This document shows, one piece after another, positions 35,620-48,636 of a stretch of DNA of 64,000 bases; positions within the stretch are counted from its first letter, which is position 1, and each line of letters opens with the position of its first letter. The stretch spans positions 12,820,106-12,884,105 of the forward strand of contig NC_045141.1 of the NCBI RefSeq assembly GCF_008831285.2. Direction: 5' to 3'. Both the position numbers and the translations under genes were made by a program. The DNA comes from Nymphaea colorata. Taxonomy: Eukaryota; Streptophyta; Magnoliopsida; Nymphaeales; Nymphaeaceae. The notes below the pieces were generated by a model. That model was not told the origin of the DNA. It did no database searches and was given only the letters and a program-made list of their open reading frames with translations.

Positions 35620-36006
35620 TGTTAAGAACAGTTATGATTGGAAGTTGCCCATTGATAATAGGTTGGATTTAATCTGATCCAGATCCAACATGTTTATTGA
35701 TCCAAATCCAAAACGTCTAACTATGTTTAATCACATTTATCTAGGCAGGGTTTATGACTATAATTTCTATAATTGTTTTATTATAGACTCTAGATTATTG
35801 TGTTGCTTCACTCTAGACTATAGATTATTATGATTGTTTCATTATATATTCTTGTAAATTGTGTAGAGTGATCATTATATAAATGGGCTGCGTGAAAATG
35901 TAGAACCTCACCTTCCTTCCTCATTTATCTTTGTCTTGTTCTCTTCCCTAACCTTTCCTTTGTTGAAATTGATGGTGTGTTATAATTTGATACCCAAAAT
36001 CTTACA
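35620..36006 (+). mobile_element. Probable 5' LTR of a copia element
   Basis: Begins TGTTAAG and ends CTTACA, immediately followed by TGGAATCAGAGTCAGG, a mutated initiator-tRNA-Met primer-binding site. It holds a TATA-like ATTATATAAAT near 35873. The gag remnants downstream on the same strand agree. The left border is inferred from the TG...CA rule only. Confidence 0.5.
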
Positions 36007-37790
36007 TGGAATCAGAGTCAGGTTTGGTTGGTTATACCAAAGACAATGTTTGAACAAACTTGAAATTTCATGGTTGGTTTTCTCTTGTACCCCTTTCAAC
36101 ATTCTGCTCCTAATTAGGGATGCCAATATATCCGATTTGAATCGGATATCCGACCGATCCGATCCAAAAAATCGGATATGGATAAAAATTTAATATCCGA
36201 TTCAGAAATCGGATCAGATTCGGATTTAATAAATGACATCCGATCGGATTCGGATTCAGATTCGGATACGGATTCAGATCGGATTCATTTTTAACAAATA
36301 TCCTCTATCTAATACTTGAAAAATGGCAAAATCCAGTTCAAAATTTGGATTCTGATTCAGATATAAATATAAAAATCGGATTCGGATCGGATTCAGATTG
36401 TAAAATCGGATTTCGGATTCGGATTCGGATATGACTTTTCTTTATTCGAATTTGAATCTGAATCCGAGTGCTATCCGAAAAAGCGGATATGATTGAAGAT
36501 GTATCCGATCCGAATCCGATCTGTTGACATCCCTAGTTACTTGGAAAAGGCACATCACTCCTTTTATAAAAAGTCAAGGTCTGTACGAATATATTGATGG
36601 CTCCATTATAATCCCACTACAGTTCATTCAACAAGAGATTAAGAATGAGAGAGGGAAGACAATTTCCACTTAGGAAATTTGTAATCCTCAATCTATAACA
36701 TGCATGAAACGAGATCAAAGTCTTGTTGCGTATATCATATCAACGCTCTCTCAAGAAGTGTTGATTTCTCTTTTAATGACTGTACAATAGGGCAATTATG
36801 GGTCAGACTTGCTGAAACTTATTCTCAAATTTTAAAGGCACTTATTCTATATTTGAAGAATGAATTTCAGAATCTCAGCAAAGTGTCAATGTCGATTATG
36901 GAATATTTGAGACGTCTTAAAGGGATAGCTGATCAGTTGGGAGTTGCTAGCTACATTGTTTCCGACAAAGAAAAAATGTAGTAGACTCTTAGAGGTCTTG
37001 GACCATCTTTTTATGCCTTCACTATTGCTCTTGAAGTTTTGCCTATCTTGCCCACCTTCAACAAACTTCAGGGCAACCTGCGTCAGAACATGAAACAACT
37101 AATAGGAGGAACAAAACAAGGTAATGCTCACAATGTTTTAGTTATGGAAGTTGTTGCAAGTCGTAGAAAATGAAATGAGGCTCATTAAGGAGGCATGAAT
37201 AGTGGGCATATTGGACAAAATGGCTAAAGTATTCTACCAGCACCAAGTGTTACAAAAGGATTCCAGACCAATACAACAAAAAAAGGTGCCAACATGTTTC
37301 CAATGTAACAAGAAGGGTCACATCAAAGCAAATTGCTGGTTCAATCCACAAAACATAGGCATTAAACCTGAAGATGAATAAAATATCAAACTCGCACAAG
37401 CAGATGTGCAACAACTACTAATGACTGTCTTCCCTGAAATGATAATGAAACAAAATGATCAATGTAAATGATATTTGGATTCAGGTGCTACTACTCATGT
37501 ATCTGGAAATGCTGGTAAGTTAGATGAGTTTTTTTCTTATTCTGATAAAAGCAATATAGTTGCAGGTGACAAAAGTTTTCATCCTATCACACATGTTCGA
37601 GATGCACAAATTTCTTTTCCAACATCACCATTTTCGCTAGCTTTGTGAAATGTTGCATTTGCTCAAATATCAAAAAGAATGTTATTTTCATTTCTAAACT
37701 TGTAGATGATGTAAATTCATCTGTTGAATTTACTTCTTATCCTGTGTATGCCAAGGATTTGGTCCCTTGAAGCAAACACGTTGATGATGT
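36007..37790 (+). pseudogene. Decayed Ty1/copia gag and protease
   Basis: The plus strand, with frame changes and stops, reads TWKRHITPFIKSQGLYEYIDG (gag N-terminal part, after the hAT-like insertion), SLVAYIISTLSQEVL, FQNLSKVSMSIMEYLRRLKG (UBN2-type gag core), the zinc knuckle CFQCNKKGHIKANC (CX2CX4HX4C, near 37288-37330) and the aspartic protease motif YLDSGATTHVSGNA (about 37471-37515). Integrase and reverse transcriptase are absent. A second primer-binding-like TGGTATCAAAGC lies at about 37824, which suggests a junction with another element. The coding capacity is dead. Confidence 0.8.
36115..36535. mobile_element. hAT-like non-autonomous insertion inside copia gag
   Basis: The ends TAGGGATGCCAA and (other strand) TAGGGATGTCAAC resemble the TAGGGATG termini of Ac-like hAT elements. 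The interior is almost entirely tandem CGGATTCGGATAT-like units in both orientations. The flanks CCTAATTA and CCTAGTTA look like an 8-bp target duplication with one mismatch, the hAT length. Removing the insertion restores gag reading LLITWKRHITPF, which supports the call. It has no transposase. Confidence 0.75.
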
Positions 37791-38977
37791 GTTCAAATCC
37801 TCACCAAAACAAAAGGTTCCAACATGGTATCAAAGCTATGGTTATTGAGTCTAAAAGGTTTGAAAGCAACCTGTAAATCAAAACAAGCTTTCATGACGCA
37901 TGCTTGAATACCAATCACTTATGCATGCATTATCTCTACATATAGGTATCAGAAATGAAATAAGAGAGAAGAAAAAAGGTAATGTGCTTATGTGTATATG
38001 ATAGTGTTTATCTATACACTAGCATGATTGACATCAAGATATGCATGCCTACTTATCATGTTTATATGCCCCTTTGTAATGCATAGATCTTAATGGAATT
38101 TATGTTTTGTAACTGCAATAAGTTTACTTAAAAGAAAATAAATGGGACAGTAGAGAATGAAAAAAAAAAGGAAGATGAAGTAATTTTGATAGCACGCTAC
38201 AACTGGATTATGTGATGGTAGGAATGCTTGTAAATGAATGTCATGGTAAGAACGAATGATTTTTTTTTAATCATGTAGGATCAATGCAATCATACATTCA
38301 CATTCACCTAACATCACGAATGATCATAAGCACATCTCTAAAAGATTTTAAGATGAGATTGAACTCTAACTAGGTAATAACCAAATTAAAGTAAAATCTT
38401 AAACCTACTTAAAGTCTTGAGATAACACTAAAGTGATTTCAAAAAGTGATCATCAAAGGTTTCCAAATAATATTTCTAAAGATTCTCAATTTAAAATTTC
38501 TCAAATCAAAATATTTTACACTCTCAAATGATTTTTCAAAACTTTCTCAAAATATTGAAACATTAAATATTGAACATTTTCTCAAATACTACACCGCATT
38601 TAGAGTAAAGAGATATTTAAGTCAAAATGAAATGCATCAAGAATAAATTGGATTGGTTAACCATGGTAAAGGCACCGGGAACGGTCAATGTTAGTATTGA
38701 CAAATTAGTCCCTTTATCTTTTATTTTAAAACAAAACTCCATTTTTCTGGAACACTCCAAAACCAATAAAATTTTGGGGATATAAACAGATGGCGACGAT
38801 GATGGGTTAAGCAAATGACTCAGTTCGAACACGTTCATGAGTCGAGCTTTAACAAGTTGAACTAGAGTGTTGTTCACCCCTAGTACTATTTGACCCCTAC
38901 AATTTTTACTTTTTATTTTTAGCTCTGACCCTAACTAGCAAATTTACAAATATAAAGTTTTGAAAGAGCTTTTGTGC
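37791..38977. other. AT-rich intergenic, no gene seen
   Basis: After the possible second primer-binding site the sequence has no recognisable reverse-transcriptase or integrase motif and only short frames. Confidence 0.35.
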
Positions 38978-41572
38978 GTACATGAATGCTATCAAAAGCT
39001 GGATGAATTTATGGACAGTGGATGTGGAAGTGCCCTCAGCATAGAGGGAACCAAAACATTTGTGGGACCTGTGTTTCTCACTTTATGCCAACGAACGTCC
39101 AACGTCATCCCTTCATGCACTGGATAGACATTGATCCTAGCTCCTTCATGCACTCGATAGACATTGATCCTCGCTGAGGGACGTGGCCCTTGATATTTTC
39201 GGACGCTGATAGATAAGTTTACCACACTTGAGAAAAAAAGTATACCCATGTCCATAGATATATCATTTTTCCATTTTCCACTTAGAGATCTCATTGAGGA
39301 GTGCCTTTTATATATGGACGTTCACACGTAGAGTAGTTTTGGTAGAGTAATGCCAAGGAAGCTTGGAAAAGAAGAAAAAGAGACTTGGGGTGTACTCAAA
39401 GTAATTTAAAACACCAAACCCTAGATGGAATCCAGGATGTCTGAATGTCCGACGGGAGCCATGTATCTCTTCAGATTTTTAGAATACAAGAACTTATAAC
39501 TTTCAAATTTAAAATTTTTCCTATATAGAAATTTCAAACAAATTTTTATGAGTTCCTTTCCACGAAGTTTGAAAATATTATTCGGCCCTTTAACAAAATT
39601 TGTAGTTCCGCAGCAGTAAAGGAGAAAGGTGAAGACTAATATATTGCTTTTGCGTCAAGTAAATACACAGCAACATGTACATGGACACACGTACCAAAAA
39701 GGAGAAGAATAAATTACAGTACTTTTTGCGAGGGGAGACGAAGTTCGCCGGAAAGACAAACGTTCGAGATCAGAGGGACCAACAGCTAATCTCGACGGCC
39801 TTTTGGAACCGCTCTGCGAGGGCGAGAGCCTCGGCGGCGTTGGCCGTGGTCCGGGGCAGATCAAGGAGGTCTCGGAGCCACTTGCTGGGAGCGAAAGGCG
39901 GCTGCTGAGAGGCTTCGCGGTTGTTGGTGGCGGAGAGAGGCTCCGCCTGGCCGGCGGGTTTCTTCCACTCGCCCCAGAGGTTAGAGATGGAGGGCGTGGT
40001 GATCGAGGGAGACATTTCAGCGGAGGAAATGAAGATGGAAGAAGACAGAGACACCTTTTTTTTCAGGAGGGAAGCAGAAGGATGTGGCAAGAGGGAAGGG
40101 GGAGGCCGCCCTTTAATGGAGGAGCGGCGGAGGGATCTGATCAGCAACCAGCGGCGGGTCCGTTGTTTCGGAAAAAAAACCATGGGTGGTGGGTCCCGCG
40201 GGTCCCTGCCGTTTACTTTCCCGTTTGTATTATCCAGATGGAGTTGGAGACGACTACGAGGCCCTTCATTACTATGACATCTTGTCTCTTTCAATTTTCA
40301 GAATTTTGCTTTTTACTGTCGGTTCTTTATATTTTTTTTCTTAAATGCACATTAAAACGTGTTGTTACATTTATATTCCTTTCTGTTTCGTACATCTCAG
40401 GTCAAGCTCATCTCAAATTTATATTTATCAAATTTACCATTCCAGTAAAGCTGTATGTATTTTGAAAATTTTAAACTAAGTCTTAATACTAAGGCAGACT
40501 TCCAAATTTAAATATGAATTTTTTGCTCTTGTTTAAGACGTTGTTACAGATATTTTTAACGGTGAGATTTTTCTCAAGGAAGAATTCGGGAAAAACTTGA
40601 TTTTTTTTGCAAAATAAAAAATAGGTATAAATTAAATAAATGGGAAAATAATAGGAAAACATAAATAAAACTATATAACAGTAACAAAAGGAATGTTTTG
40701 ATGATAATAAAAATGGTGAAAATAATTTATTTTAAGTTCATATTTGATTCCATGTAATGCTAAAACTAGAAAAATGAAAAGGTCGTAAAAAAATAAGAAA
40801 AAAACACAATAATGGCACAATAAATATTTTTTCCTTTTTTAAAAAATATCGTTATTTTTTCTCCTTTTTTTATATTATTTTTGGGGTTAATATCGTGACA
40901 TTTTCAAAAATATTGTCCGTGACACTGGTTTAAGATTACTGTAATTGCTTAAATTTAAACAACCTTTTTCATCCAAACATAATCTTAATGATAAATAGGC
41001 GTTTGTTCTTTTCTTGTTTTTGTTTTTTACAGTCCCCGTACATTATAAAATATAAATGTAACTACTTACGTTTTTTATTGCCCAAAATTTACAAATATGA
41101 AAAAAAAAAAAAAGTAAGGTTGTTTAATGGCCTTTCTAGTGGCAGTTTGGGAGAAACGAAACCACTTTCTTTTCATGGTTCTTTGTATTCTATGGACTTT
41201 GATATTTTTTTGTGCTGATAGATAAGTTTACCACGCTTTAAAAAGGTGCACCTTTTCATATATGGATGTTCACGTATTCTGGTTTTAAATTTGAAACAAG
41301 AAGAGTATCTCATTACAATATAAGCGACGAATTTTTTTCTTGGGAGTGCTACCAAGAAACTTGGAGAAGAAGGAGAGACTTGTGGGGTGTTGGATGAAAC
41401 TCAACACTTGCTAAAAGCTAGCTTGGAGAAAAAGAAAGAGAGACTTGTGGGGTGTTGGATGAAACTCAACACTTGCTAAAAGCTAGGTTGGAGAAAAAGA
41501 AAGAGAGACTTGGGGGGCACTCAAAGAATCTGAACACTTCTTCTTATCGTATCGGCACTTTGTCTATGTGAC
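38978..41572. repeat. Repeat family copy C, about 2.6 kb
   Basis: Direct duplicate of copy B (9797..12272). Near-identical over 38978..40240, then diverged to the end. It differs from B by an extra tandem duplication of about 68 bp at about 41375-41500 (GAGACTTGTGGGGTGTTGGA...AAAGCTAG repeated). It carries the same nested AT-rich TIR element (about 40545..40925). Its left flank is unrelated to that of B. Confidence 0.8.
39770..40015 (-). CDS. 81-aa conserved ORF of unknown function, copy C
   Basis: ATG at 40015, stop at 39770. Translation identical to copy B. The open frame extends upstream to 40294. The same possible first-exon structure applies: pyrimidine-rich leader, 81 codons, then a possible donor downstream. 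There is no known domain. Two identical copies 29 kb apart, plus one at about 89% amino-acid identity, make it either the cargo of a repeat family or a small gene being duplicated. Function unknown. Confidence 0.4.
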   Translation of the reverse strand: MSPSITTPSISNLWGEWKKPAGQAEPLSATNNREASQQPPFAPSKWLRDLLDLPRTTANAAEALALAERFQKAVEISCWSL

Positions 41573-42110
41573 ATGCAGGTCGATATGACCGATCCGAGCC
41601 CGAATTGGTCCTTCTCTGCCGATACGAGCGGCTCGTGTATGAGCCGATAAATACAAACCAATAGAGCATATTGCTTAGGATCCTGACGATACAAGATGGA
41701 ATCAGATTTCTTTCAACATTGGTTTTGAGGCACCAAGTTAACCCTCGTAGTTATAAAGCTTTTATGTATGATTGGTAAACCTGTGACTCGAATTCGGATC
41801 AATTGATGATCGAGTCGTTGGGTCAGCGAGTTGACTTGTTTGTCGACTCAATCGAGTATTCAAATAGCCTTACTGTAAATTGCTGCAGCTGAATTAGGCG
41901 AGTCAAAAACAAGTCAAGCTTTGTCGACTCAATCGAGTATTCAAATCGCCACACTGTAAATTGCTGCAGCTGAATTAGGCGAGTCAAAAACAAGTCAAGC
42001 CGAGTGAGGAGCAGTCAAGCCAAGTCGGATCGAGTTAGGAGCAAGTTAGTTGACGATCCGAGCTGATTCTGAGTCAGGCGGGTTTGCCAACTGCTATGCT
42101 TTTAAATTTT
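41573..42110. mobile_element. Degenerate TIR element with two 81-bp tandem units
   Basis: About 41770 starts TTGGTAAACCTGTGACTCG and about 42100, read on the other strand, starts TTGGCAAACCCGCCTGACTC; these are inverted termini. Inside, an 81-bp unit (TGTCGACTCAATCGAGTATT...CAAGTCAAGC) is present twice, 41841-41920 and 41922-42000, with three or four differences. The region just left (41580-41660) holds GATCCGAGCCCGA-type phrases. Non-coding. Confidence 0.5.
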
Positions 42111-45100
42111 AAACTGTCGGCAGATGGTCAACCACTGATGCCGTCGTTGTCTTCACAAGAGATATTTGTTTTAATAAAAAATGAAAAGACATTCGACTTT
42201 TTTCAAAATTAATTTATTCCTTACGGGGAATTCGCACGTGCATTTTCACCTTGTTACTTATAATGACAAATTTATTTTTACATTTTTCATGCGCATATTC
42301 AAATTCTTGCAATACATTTTTTTCTTATTTAAAAAAACCAAAAATAGAAGTGTCTAAGGTATAGCAATAACAAATCATTGGACAATTTTTAAAAGTTAGT
42401 AAGTGGCTTTTAGCTTTTGAGATAGATTCTCAAAGAACAGTCTAGTGATAGAAAAAATTAAGTTGTATACGAAGATAAAAATATTCCTCAAATATAGCTT
42501 TAGCTAAGGGGAAAGAGGTTCCTTATAAAAGTCACTTTTCTCGTTTACATCAAAAATTAAATTAAAAAAGAATTATTTGAGAATTTCTCTTAAAATTTGA
42601 GGCCTATTTGTTAAGTTTTAAAGGTTAAACAGTCATTTATTATTCAACAAAATATTTAAAACATTTTTTTTTAAAAAATTGTCCTCCTTATTTTTTTAAC
42701 AGGTTTAACATCAAAAGCCAGTTTAAAGCCCGAGTATGTTATATGTTATGGCCTTTAAAAAAGGACCATGCATTATCATATATCACTTTATTGGTTACAT
42801 GCTCCACCTAGGAAGCAAAAATGGAATCCAAAAAATCTTCTTATACAATTACCAAACTATCCCTTTGATAAAAAGGGGAGGTGCTTTCCCATGTTAGCTG
42901 GCACATCTGCCTTTATCATATATCACTTTCGTTTATTTATTTTTTTAGTCTTCACATGGTCTTAAACTCTTTGATTGGATGCCGGAGCATTTTTAGTTGC
43001 AATTGAGATAAAAAGTTTGCCTTTCTTCCGATATCTTCGCCATTATCTTTTGTAGATAAATTCTCTTATATTGTAGGTAAATTTTCTAATATTGAAGTTT
43101 TAACAAATATGAATATTTACGTTATGGTGCTGATGAATAAGAAAAGTATTTATTATACTTCTCATATGAAAGTCTTCACCATTCTCCTTAATGCTTTTGA
43201 TCTTTTAGGGTGACACCCTCATCGTGCTTCAATTTGTATGTTGATGTCTTTCTTTCTACAGTGCAATGAGTCATTCTAATTATTCACCCCGTCAGTTGCA
43301 TCAACTCCTTCGAATATATGTATTTTAATGGTTAGTGAAAGGAAAAAAAAAAAAAACTAAAGTGCGGGCCCAGTTGTGACCCAGCAACTGCCCCACTAGA
43401 AAGGACTTTTTTCTCTTTTTATTTTGTTTATACATTTTTTTGTTTTTTTCTACAAAATTTTTATTTTTAAAACGTTAATTTTGTATATTACTCTTTGAAA
43501 TTAATATTTTTTATTTAGAAGCGGCTACTTGAAGATTATAGGGAAAAGGGTGCGCACGTACATGTTAGGCTTGAAAAGTTAGACGGCGTTGAGCTGTTTT
43601 TGTAATTTTTTCTAACAAATAGTCTTGAAAACATGGACGCAGAAATTTTGGACAACCGTTTAAATCAACTTTAAATATGGTTATCCTGCCCCCAAGCAAA
43701 AACTTTGAAATTATAAGAGTATGATGTTGGAGTTAAATTGGATAAAATAAGCCAATACGAAGCAAATCAGTCGAAAAGTCAATTTGGGTGATACCCACTT
43801 TTTATTATTTTGTTACTTTTTAATATTTTGAAATATTTATTTATTTTTATCACTGTAATATATTTCATTTTGTTTTTTTGCCAATTCACAATTGTTGTCG
43901 GCAGTCCAATCAATTCAATTTATTTCACTGCTAATAGACATGAAAATACCCCGAATTTCTGTCCATTTAAAACAATAGAAACTACTACATTTTTTCCGCT
44001 TCCGCAAAATCTTAGAACTGAAACTTTCATTTTCGATCATCGCACCGATCCAACATGAGGTGAGATCCATCACTTTTTGAATAAATTAGTTACTTGACAT
44101 TTAACAATAATAGTAACAATAAAAGTTATTATTATTAGTATTAATATTTCTATTTTTATTATCGTAACGAGCATTTTCATGAAATAATTTTTTTAGCACA
44201 TTTATGGCCCAAAGATATTTGGCTATTGGAATGATAATACCAGAGAAGCTTGGAAGCGACCGTGAATATGATTTCAAGCATATCCGCTCTTGCTGTGTAG
44301 GCATGCTTATCCCCAAAAAACTAAAAAACAAATACTTATTTTGGTCCTTCTTTTTCGTGGGAGACAAGCCCGCAGGGAGTAGGGTGCATCTCTAACAGCA
44401 TGGTTCAAGGACCCAGGGAGAGGTAATATTTCACTTGGATACTTTGTCTCGTTTCTCGGGGTAAAAATAATCCCTCTAAAACTTTGGGGCCTTGTTTTCC
44501 AAGTTGATTGGGCGGACATTTTAGCTAGATTTTGTACTTCACATATAAAATGTGCGAAGGCAATCGCGTTTGATACAATTTTCATCGTAAATTAATCGTG
44601 TTTGGAATGAAACTGGACGTACATAGTTGAGTGCCCTATTTTGTATTCAAATAGAAAGAGTCGAACATTCATTTGATCAATAATGGGAAAACTTACTAGT
44701 TTAAATACTGATCAAATATAAAAAATGAAAAAGAAGGAATTGCAAAATTAGAATATCATTTTACAATTGAAGATATTATTTCGACTTTTTTATTGTGTCA
44801 TCTTGAATTTTTCATTGAACATGCAAGACAGGTTTGTAACTGTATGCTAAGCAAGTTCCAACTTTGTTTTTTAAAAACTGATAAGTCTTAACATCAGGCG
44901 GATGGATGCCTATTACATAAATTGGTGTATGTGTGATCAAGAATCCAAAATGTCTTGATGTCTATTACCTAAGATGAAAGAAACTTGAATAACCATTTAC
45001 AGGCTCAAGCTTCATGGATATAACGTAGAGGTCTTGATACTAAAAGTACTTTTAGTATATTCTAATTGAATTCAATATGTTTATTTGAGTACACCAACAG

Positions 45101-45300
45101 AAATTAAAAAAGTAATTCAATTGAATGAAAAATTAGTTTGAAAGGTATATTCAAAAATAAAGATTCACAAATACATAGGCAAGTAGTTCAGCTAAAGGTT
45201 TATTGTTTGAAAAAGAACACGATTGCTTTAACCAACTTGAATTCATTCGTGAGAAATCGCACTAAAACGTTTCTTTAACGCGTAAATTAAAATTATAATC
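42111..45300. other. AT-rich intergenic, no gene seen
   Basis: Only short open frames (up to 92 codons) that lack recognisable domains and differ in base use along their length. No terminal repeats were picked out. Confidence 0.4.
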
Positions 45301-45625
45301 AGCGCCTAGATACCCGATGTGTACCCGGTGCCCGACCCGATTGGGTCTGGGCCCGAAAAAACTAGTCTGGGTCAGCCCAATGGGCCCAGGTCCACCCAAT
45401 TATTAATTTCTTGTTTTTTAATCGTTTTTATATAATAATAATATATATATTATTATTTTATTATGATCGAGCCTGTTTGGGCTGGGTTTGGTTTGGGGAT
45501 CAAGTATTGGGTATTAGGCCTGACCCGGGCTCAAGGTTTGGACGTCGGGCCAACCTGGGCCTGACTCTTACCGGGCTGGGCTGGGCCGACCCGATGCCCA
45601 GGTCTGCGCTTGACTTGGGTTTGAT
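45301..45625. mobile_element. Degenerate GGGCC-rich element
   Basis: Flanks of repeated GGGCCCGA, GGGCTGGG and CCCGACCCGA phrases around a short AT-rich middle (45405-45465). The outer phrases GCGCCTAGATACCCGATG and, in inverse, GCGCAGACCTGGGCATCGGG look like degenerate inverted termini. Similar to about 8891-9170. Non-coding. Confidence 0.4.
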
Positions 45626-48234
45626 TTATGACTAAAAAGGGGCACCACTAATTTTGAAAACATTGGCCCCTCCTCATATTCAAAAGCACAAAATTGGCAC
45701 CCAGATTTTGAAAAATTCTAATTTGGATTACAATAATAATAAAAAAATTTTAGTTGGTGCTTGTAAAATTTTCAAATTGTTATTTCTACTCCACCAATGA
45801 AAAATTTCTGACTATAACCCCATTAAATGATTTTTATCTGTTTGATTTTTGCTTGACTTGTTTAGAGCTCACATCATTATACAATCCTAGTCACGACATA
45901 CAAGCAAGATTTTCTGCAAGATCAAAACATGATTTTTTTTTTTTCGTTGACCATCAGGTAATTATATAACTAACATTGTTCTCATTTATTAGAGAAATTC
46001 AATAACTTGATCAAAATATTTAATATGGCTACAACTTTTAGGAACAATGCAAAGTTGATAATAAGGTGTAAGAGCAAATCATACGTCACATTGTATATAT
46101 AAAAGTTAGGTTGCACAAAATATATTCATTTTTTAGATGAGCATGATCTGCTACATAAGATAGAACCGTCTTCCAAACTACACTAAAAGAAGATTCTCAA
46201 GTACTTCGACATGCATATAATCTAACTGTTCTAACTGAGTGGCATAACCTTATAAATCGAAAAATGCCCATCTATGAGTTTCCAAAATCTAACAAGGTAA
46301 ATTCTTCACATTTTTTTTAAGAGATTAATATATTTCCCGCTTGCATGAAATGCAATATTTATAATCTAAAAAATATTTGATGCGGTATATAATTTTGTTT
46401 GCTAAAGGTCTTAATATCATTGAGAAAAAGAAGAACAATAGCTGTTGCAGGTTAAAGATGAAGATTTACTTCTCTAGTTATCAACAATGTATCGAAGTAC
46501 CGATTCAATCTGTCTAACTTGTCAAAATAAGTTTTCCTATTATATAATTGCAATAAAATAAAGTTGCAGATGTTGAGAAATATTGCTATTCATTGCTTTT
46601 TGAAGAGATTAATCATGTGGATGATTAAGTTTCTTTGGGACTTCTTAGCAGCATAAAAGAAAAGGACCTTGTAAGTAGCATTAAAATGCTGCATATTTTT
46701 TTTTTTACTTCTTAATCTTATTTGTATTATAAATTTGAGAAAAAAAAAGTCTTTGGCCTAAAACTAAAAAAGCCATCAAACTAAAAGAATGGTAAGTTTT
46801 TCAACATGTCGAAAACAGTTTTCAAGTATAAATTAACAAAACCAGCTTTTTTCCACAATGAAACATTAATATAATAAACAACTGCCATGATCCAGATACT
46901 GTAGAATTTGGAAAAGACATGTAGACAATGGTGACACTCCAATTGAATCCATAACAAAATTACTTGATGTGCGAGATAAGTATCTTCTAGGTCCTTGTTT
47001 GTTAAATTATGCATATGTAGGCAACTTACATAATTGTCTTTCACCTTATACTAATGATCTGTTAATATAATGATAAAGACACCATTGTCATGTATTGGGT
47101 GCTTGAATTATTTTCTCAAATTGGTGTAGAAGATGTGGTGAGGGCGATAATATTCCAAGAAAAATATATATCGATTAGGTTTCAACACCAACATTTTTTC
47201 CTTATATAAGAAATTATCCTCTCTTTATATAGGTGCTTGCTGCATGCTGTTTTGGAGAATGAGAGTAGACTGTCAATTTGAATAATGCTATTGAGCACTT
47301 CACAATACATATTTATGTAGACACAAAAGATATGGCTGAACTTGCATAGTTTGCATGATTTATGTAGCAAATAGATTTAGTTAAACAAATTAAGAAATGA
47401 CTCCCAATAATTATGAGGTGTTTACTTGTCCTTGATACAGAGATCTCACGTATGTGTTTTGTATAATATGCATAATAATTTGTGTTGATTGATTATAACT
47501 CTCGATAATAAATACTTCATCGAGATAAGTCATCTAATGTTTTGCTTTCGAACATTCAAAATCATAATCCTATTTGTCCTTCATGCGTTCTTTAAAGAAA
47601 AAAAGCAGAAACCAAAACAATAGTTCTAAAAGTTACCAATATATGCAAACCTACCAGCAGATTGGATAAAATTGGATAGACTCTAGATAACCAACTTAAG
47701 GATCCTATAAAAGCAACAATACATCTGTTCAGCTGAATGATCGTCAAGATTGACAACGTTTTCACAATTCTATAGAAATGCTCTCAAATTCTTGAGAAAA
47801 ATAAATGGTACGCTAAGTTAAAGAATATGCTGTGGGAACCAATATCATATACTGCAATATTTTGAGTAGAAATTGATCCCAATGAGATTATAATCATCAA
47901 AATGAAAGAATTCCAACACATTCTTATCATAAACATGCCTACTTAGAAATAAAACAAAAGCTAAATCGTCTCTATTTCTTACGACAAGATCGTTGCACAT
48001 ATTCAACTTACAGTGGCAAACATCTATTGCATTTCATATATTAAAACCTAATTAGATGATGACGACTAAACATTGGGACAATAAAATAATTGAGTTCATG
48101 TGACAAAAAAATAGCTAGTCCAAATTCTCATGCACATTGCCAAAGGGTTACTCTAAAACACCGAAAGCAGCCCTGAATCTTGTAGTGATGGGGAAGGAGA
48201 AGCTTCTCCCATCACTCAATCAATCACTGAGGTG
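45626..48234. other. AT-rich intergenic, no gene seen
   Basis: No coding frame with a recognisable product. The longest frames (62-87 codons, minus strand, 46781..47370) have no domain. Confidence 0.4.
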
Positions 48235-48437
48235 GTAATTGATCTCAAGTCAGTGTTAAATGATATCCGATCCATTGACAATTATGATCAAATCTGGATC
48301 TTATATTGGATCCGTACGACGTCTATATGCAATAAATTTCATGACTAAGGGGTTCGTAATTGAGCTTGAATCGGTGTTGGATAACATCCGATCCGTTGAC
48401 AATTATGATTAAAACTGGATCTTATATTGGATCCGTT
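48235..48437. repeat. Direct duplication upstream of RPS19
   Basis: Two copies of an 82-bp unit, 48235-48316 and 48356-48437 (period 121 bp), both with TATCCGATCC or CATCCGATCC, TTGACAATTATGAT and CTGGATCTTATATTGGATCC. They diverge at about one base in six. They end about 200 bp before the RPS19 start codon and so lie in or near its promoter. The phrases resemble the GGATATC-rich elements elsewhere in the window, so they may be transposon remnants. Confidence 0.75.
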
Positions 48438-48548
48438 CGAGAGGGCCTTGAGCACGCCGGAGTTGGATTGAAATCCTGAGAGAGTCGGGTCCGGAGTAAA
48501 GATCCGGCCCGATTCCTCATGCCCTACCCTATATTAGGGAGCGCCATA

Positions 48549-48557
48549 AAACCCTAG
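48549..48557 (+). promoter_or_regulatory. Telo-box of RPS19
   Basis: AAACCCTAG lies about 85 bp upstream of the RPS19 ATG. Telo-boxes (AAACCCTA) are typical of plant ribosomal-protein promoters and drive expression in dividing cells. A TATA-like CTATATTA lies about 20 bp further upstream (near 48530). Confidence 0.7.
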
Positions 48558-48636
48558 TTTCCTCTTCGCGGGGTGAAAGGGCGAGAGGGCATACGAGTTG
48601 GGGTTCTCTGCCGGAGCAGCAAGCGCAGCAGCAGCC

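Noticed and set aside
41841-42000. CRISPR-like direct repeat
   Set aside because: Two long tandem units without spacers, in plant DNA; it is a tandem duplication.
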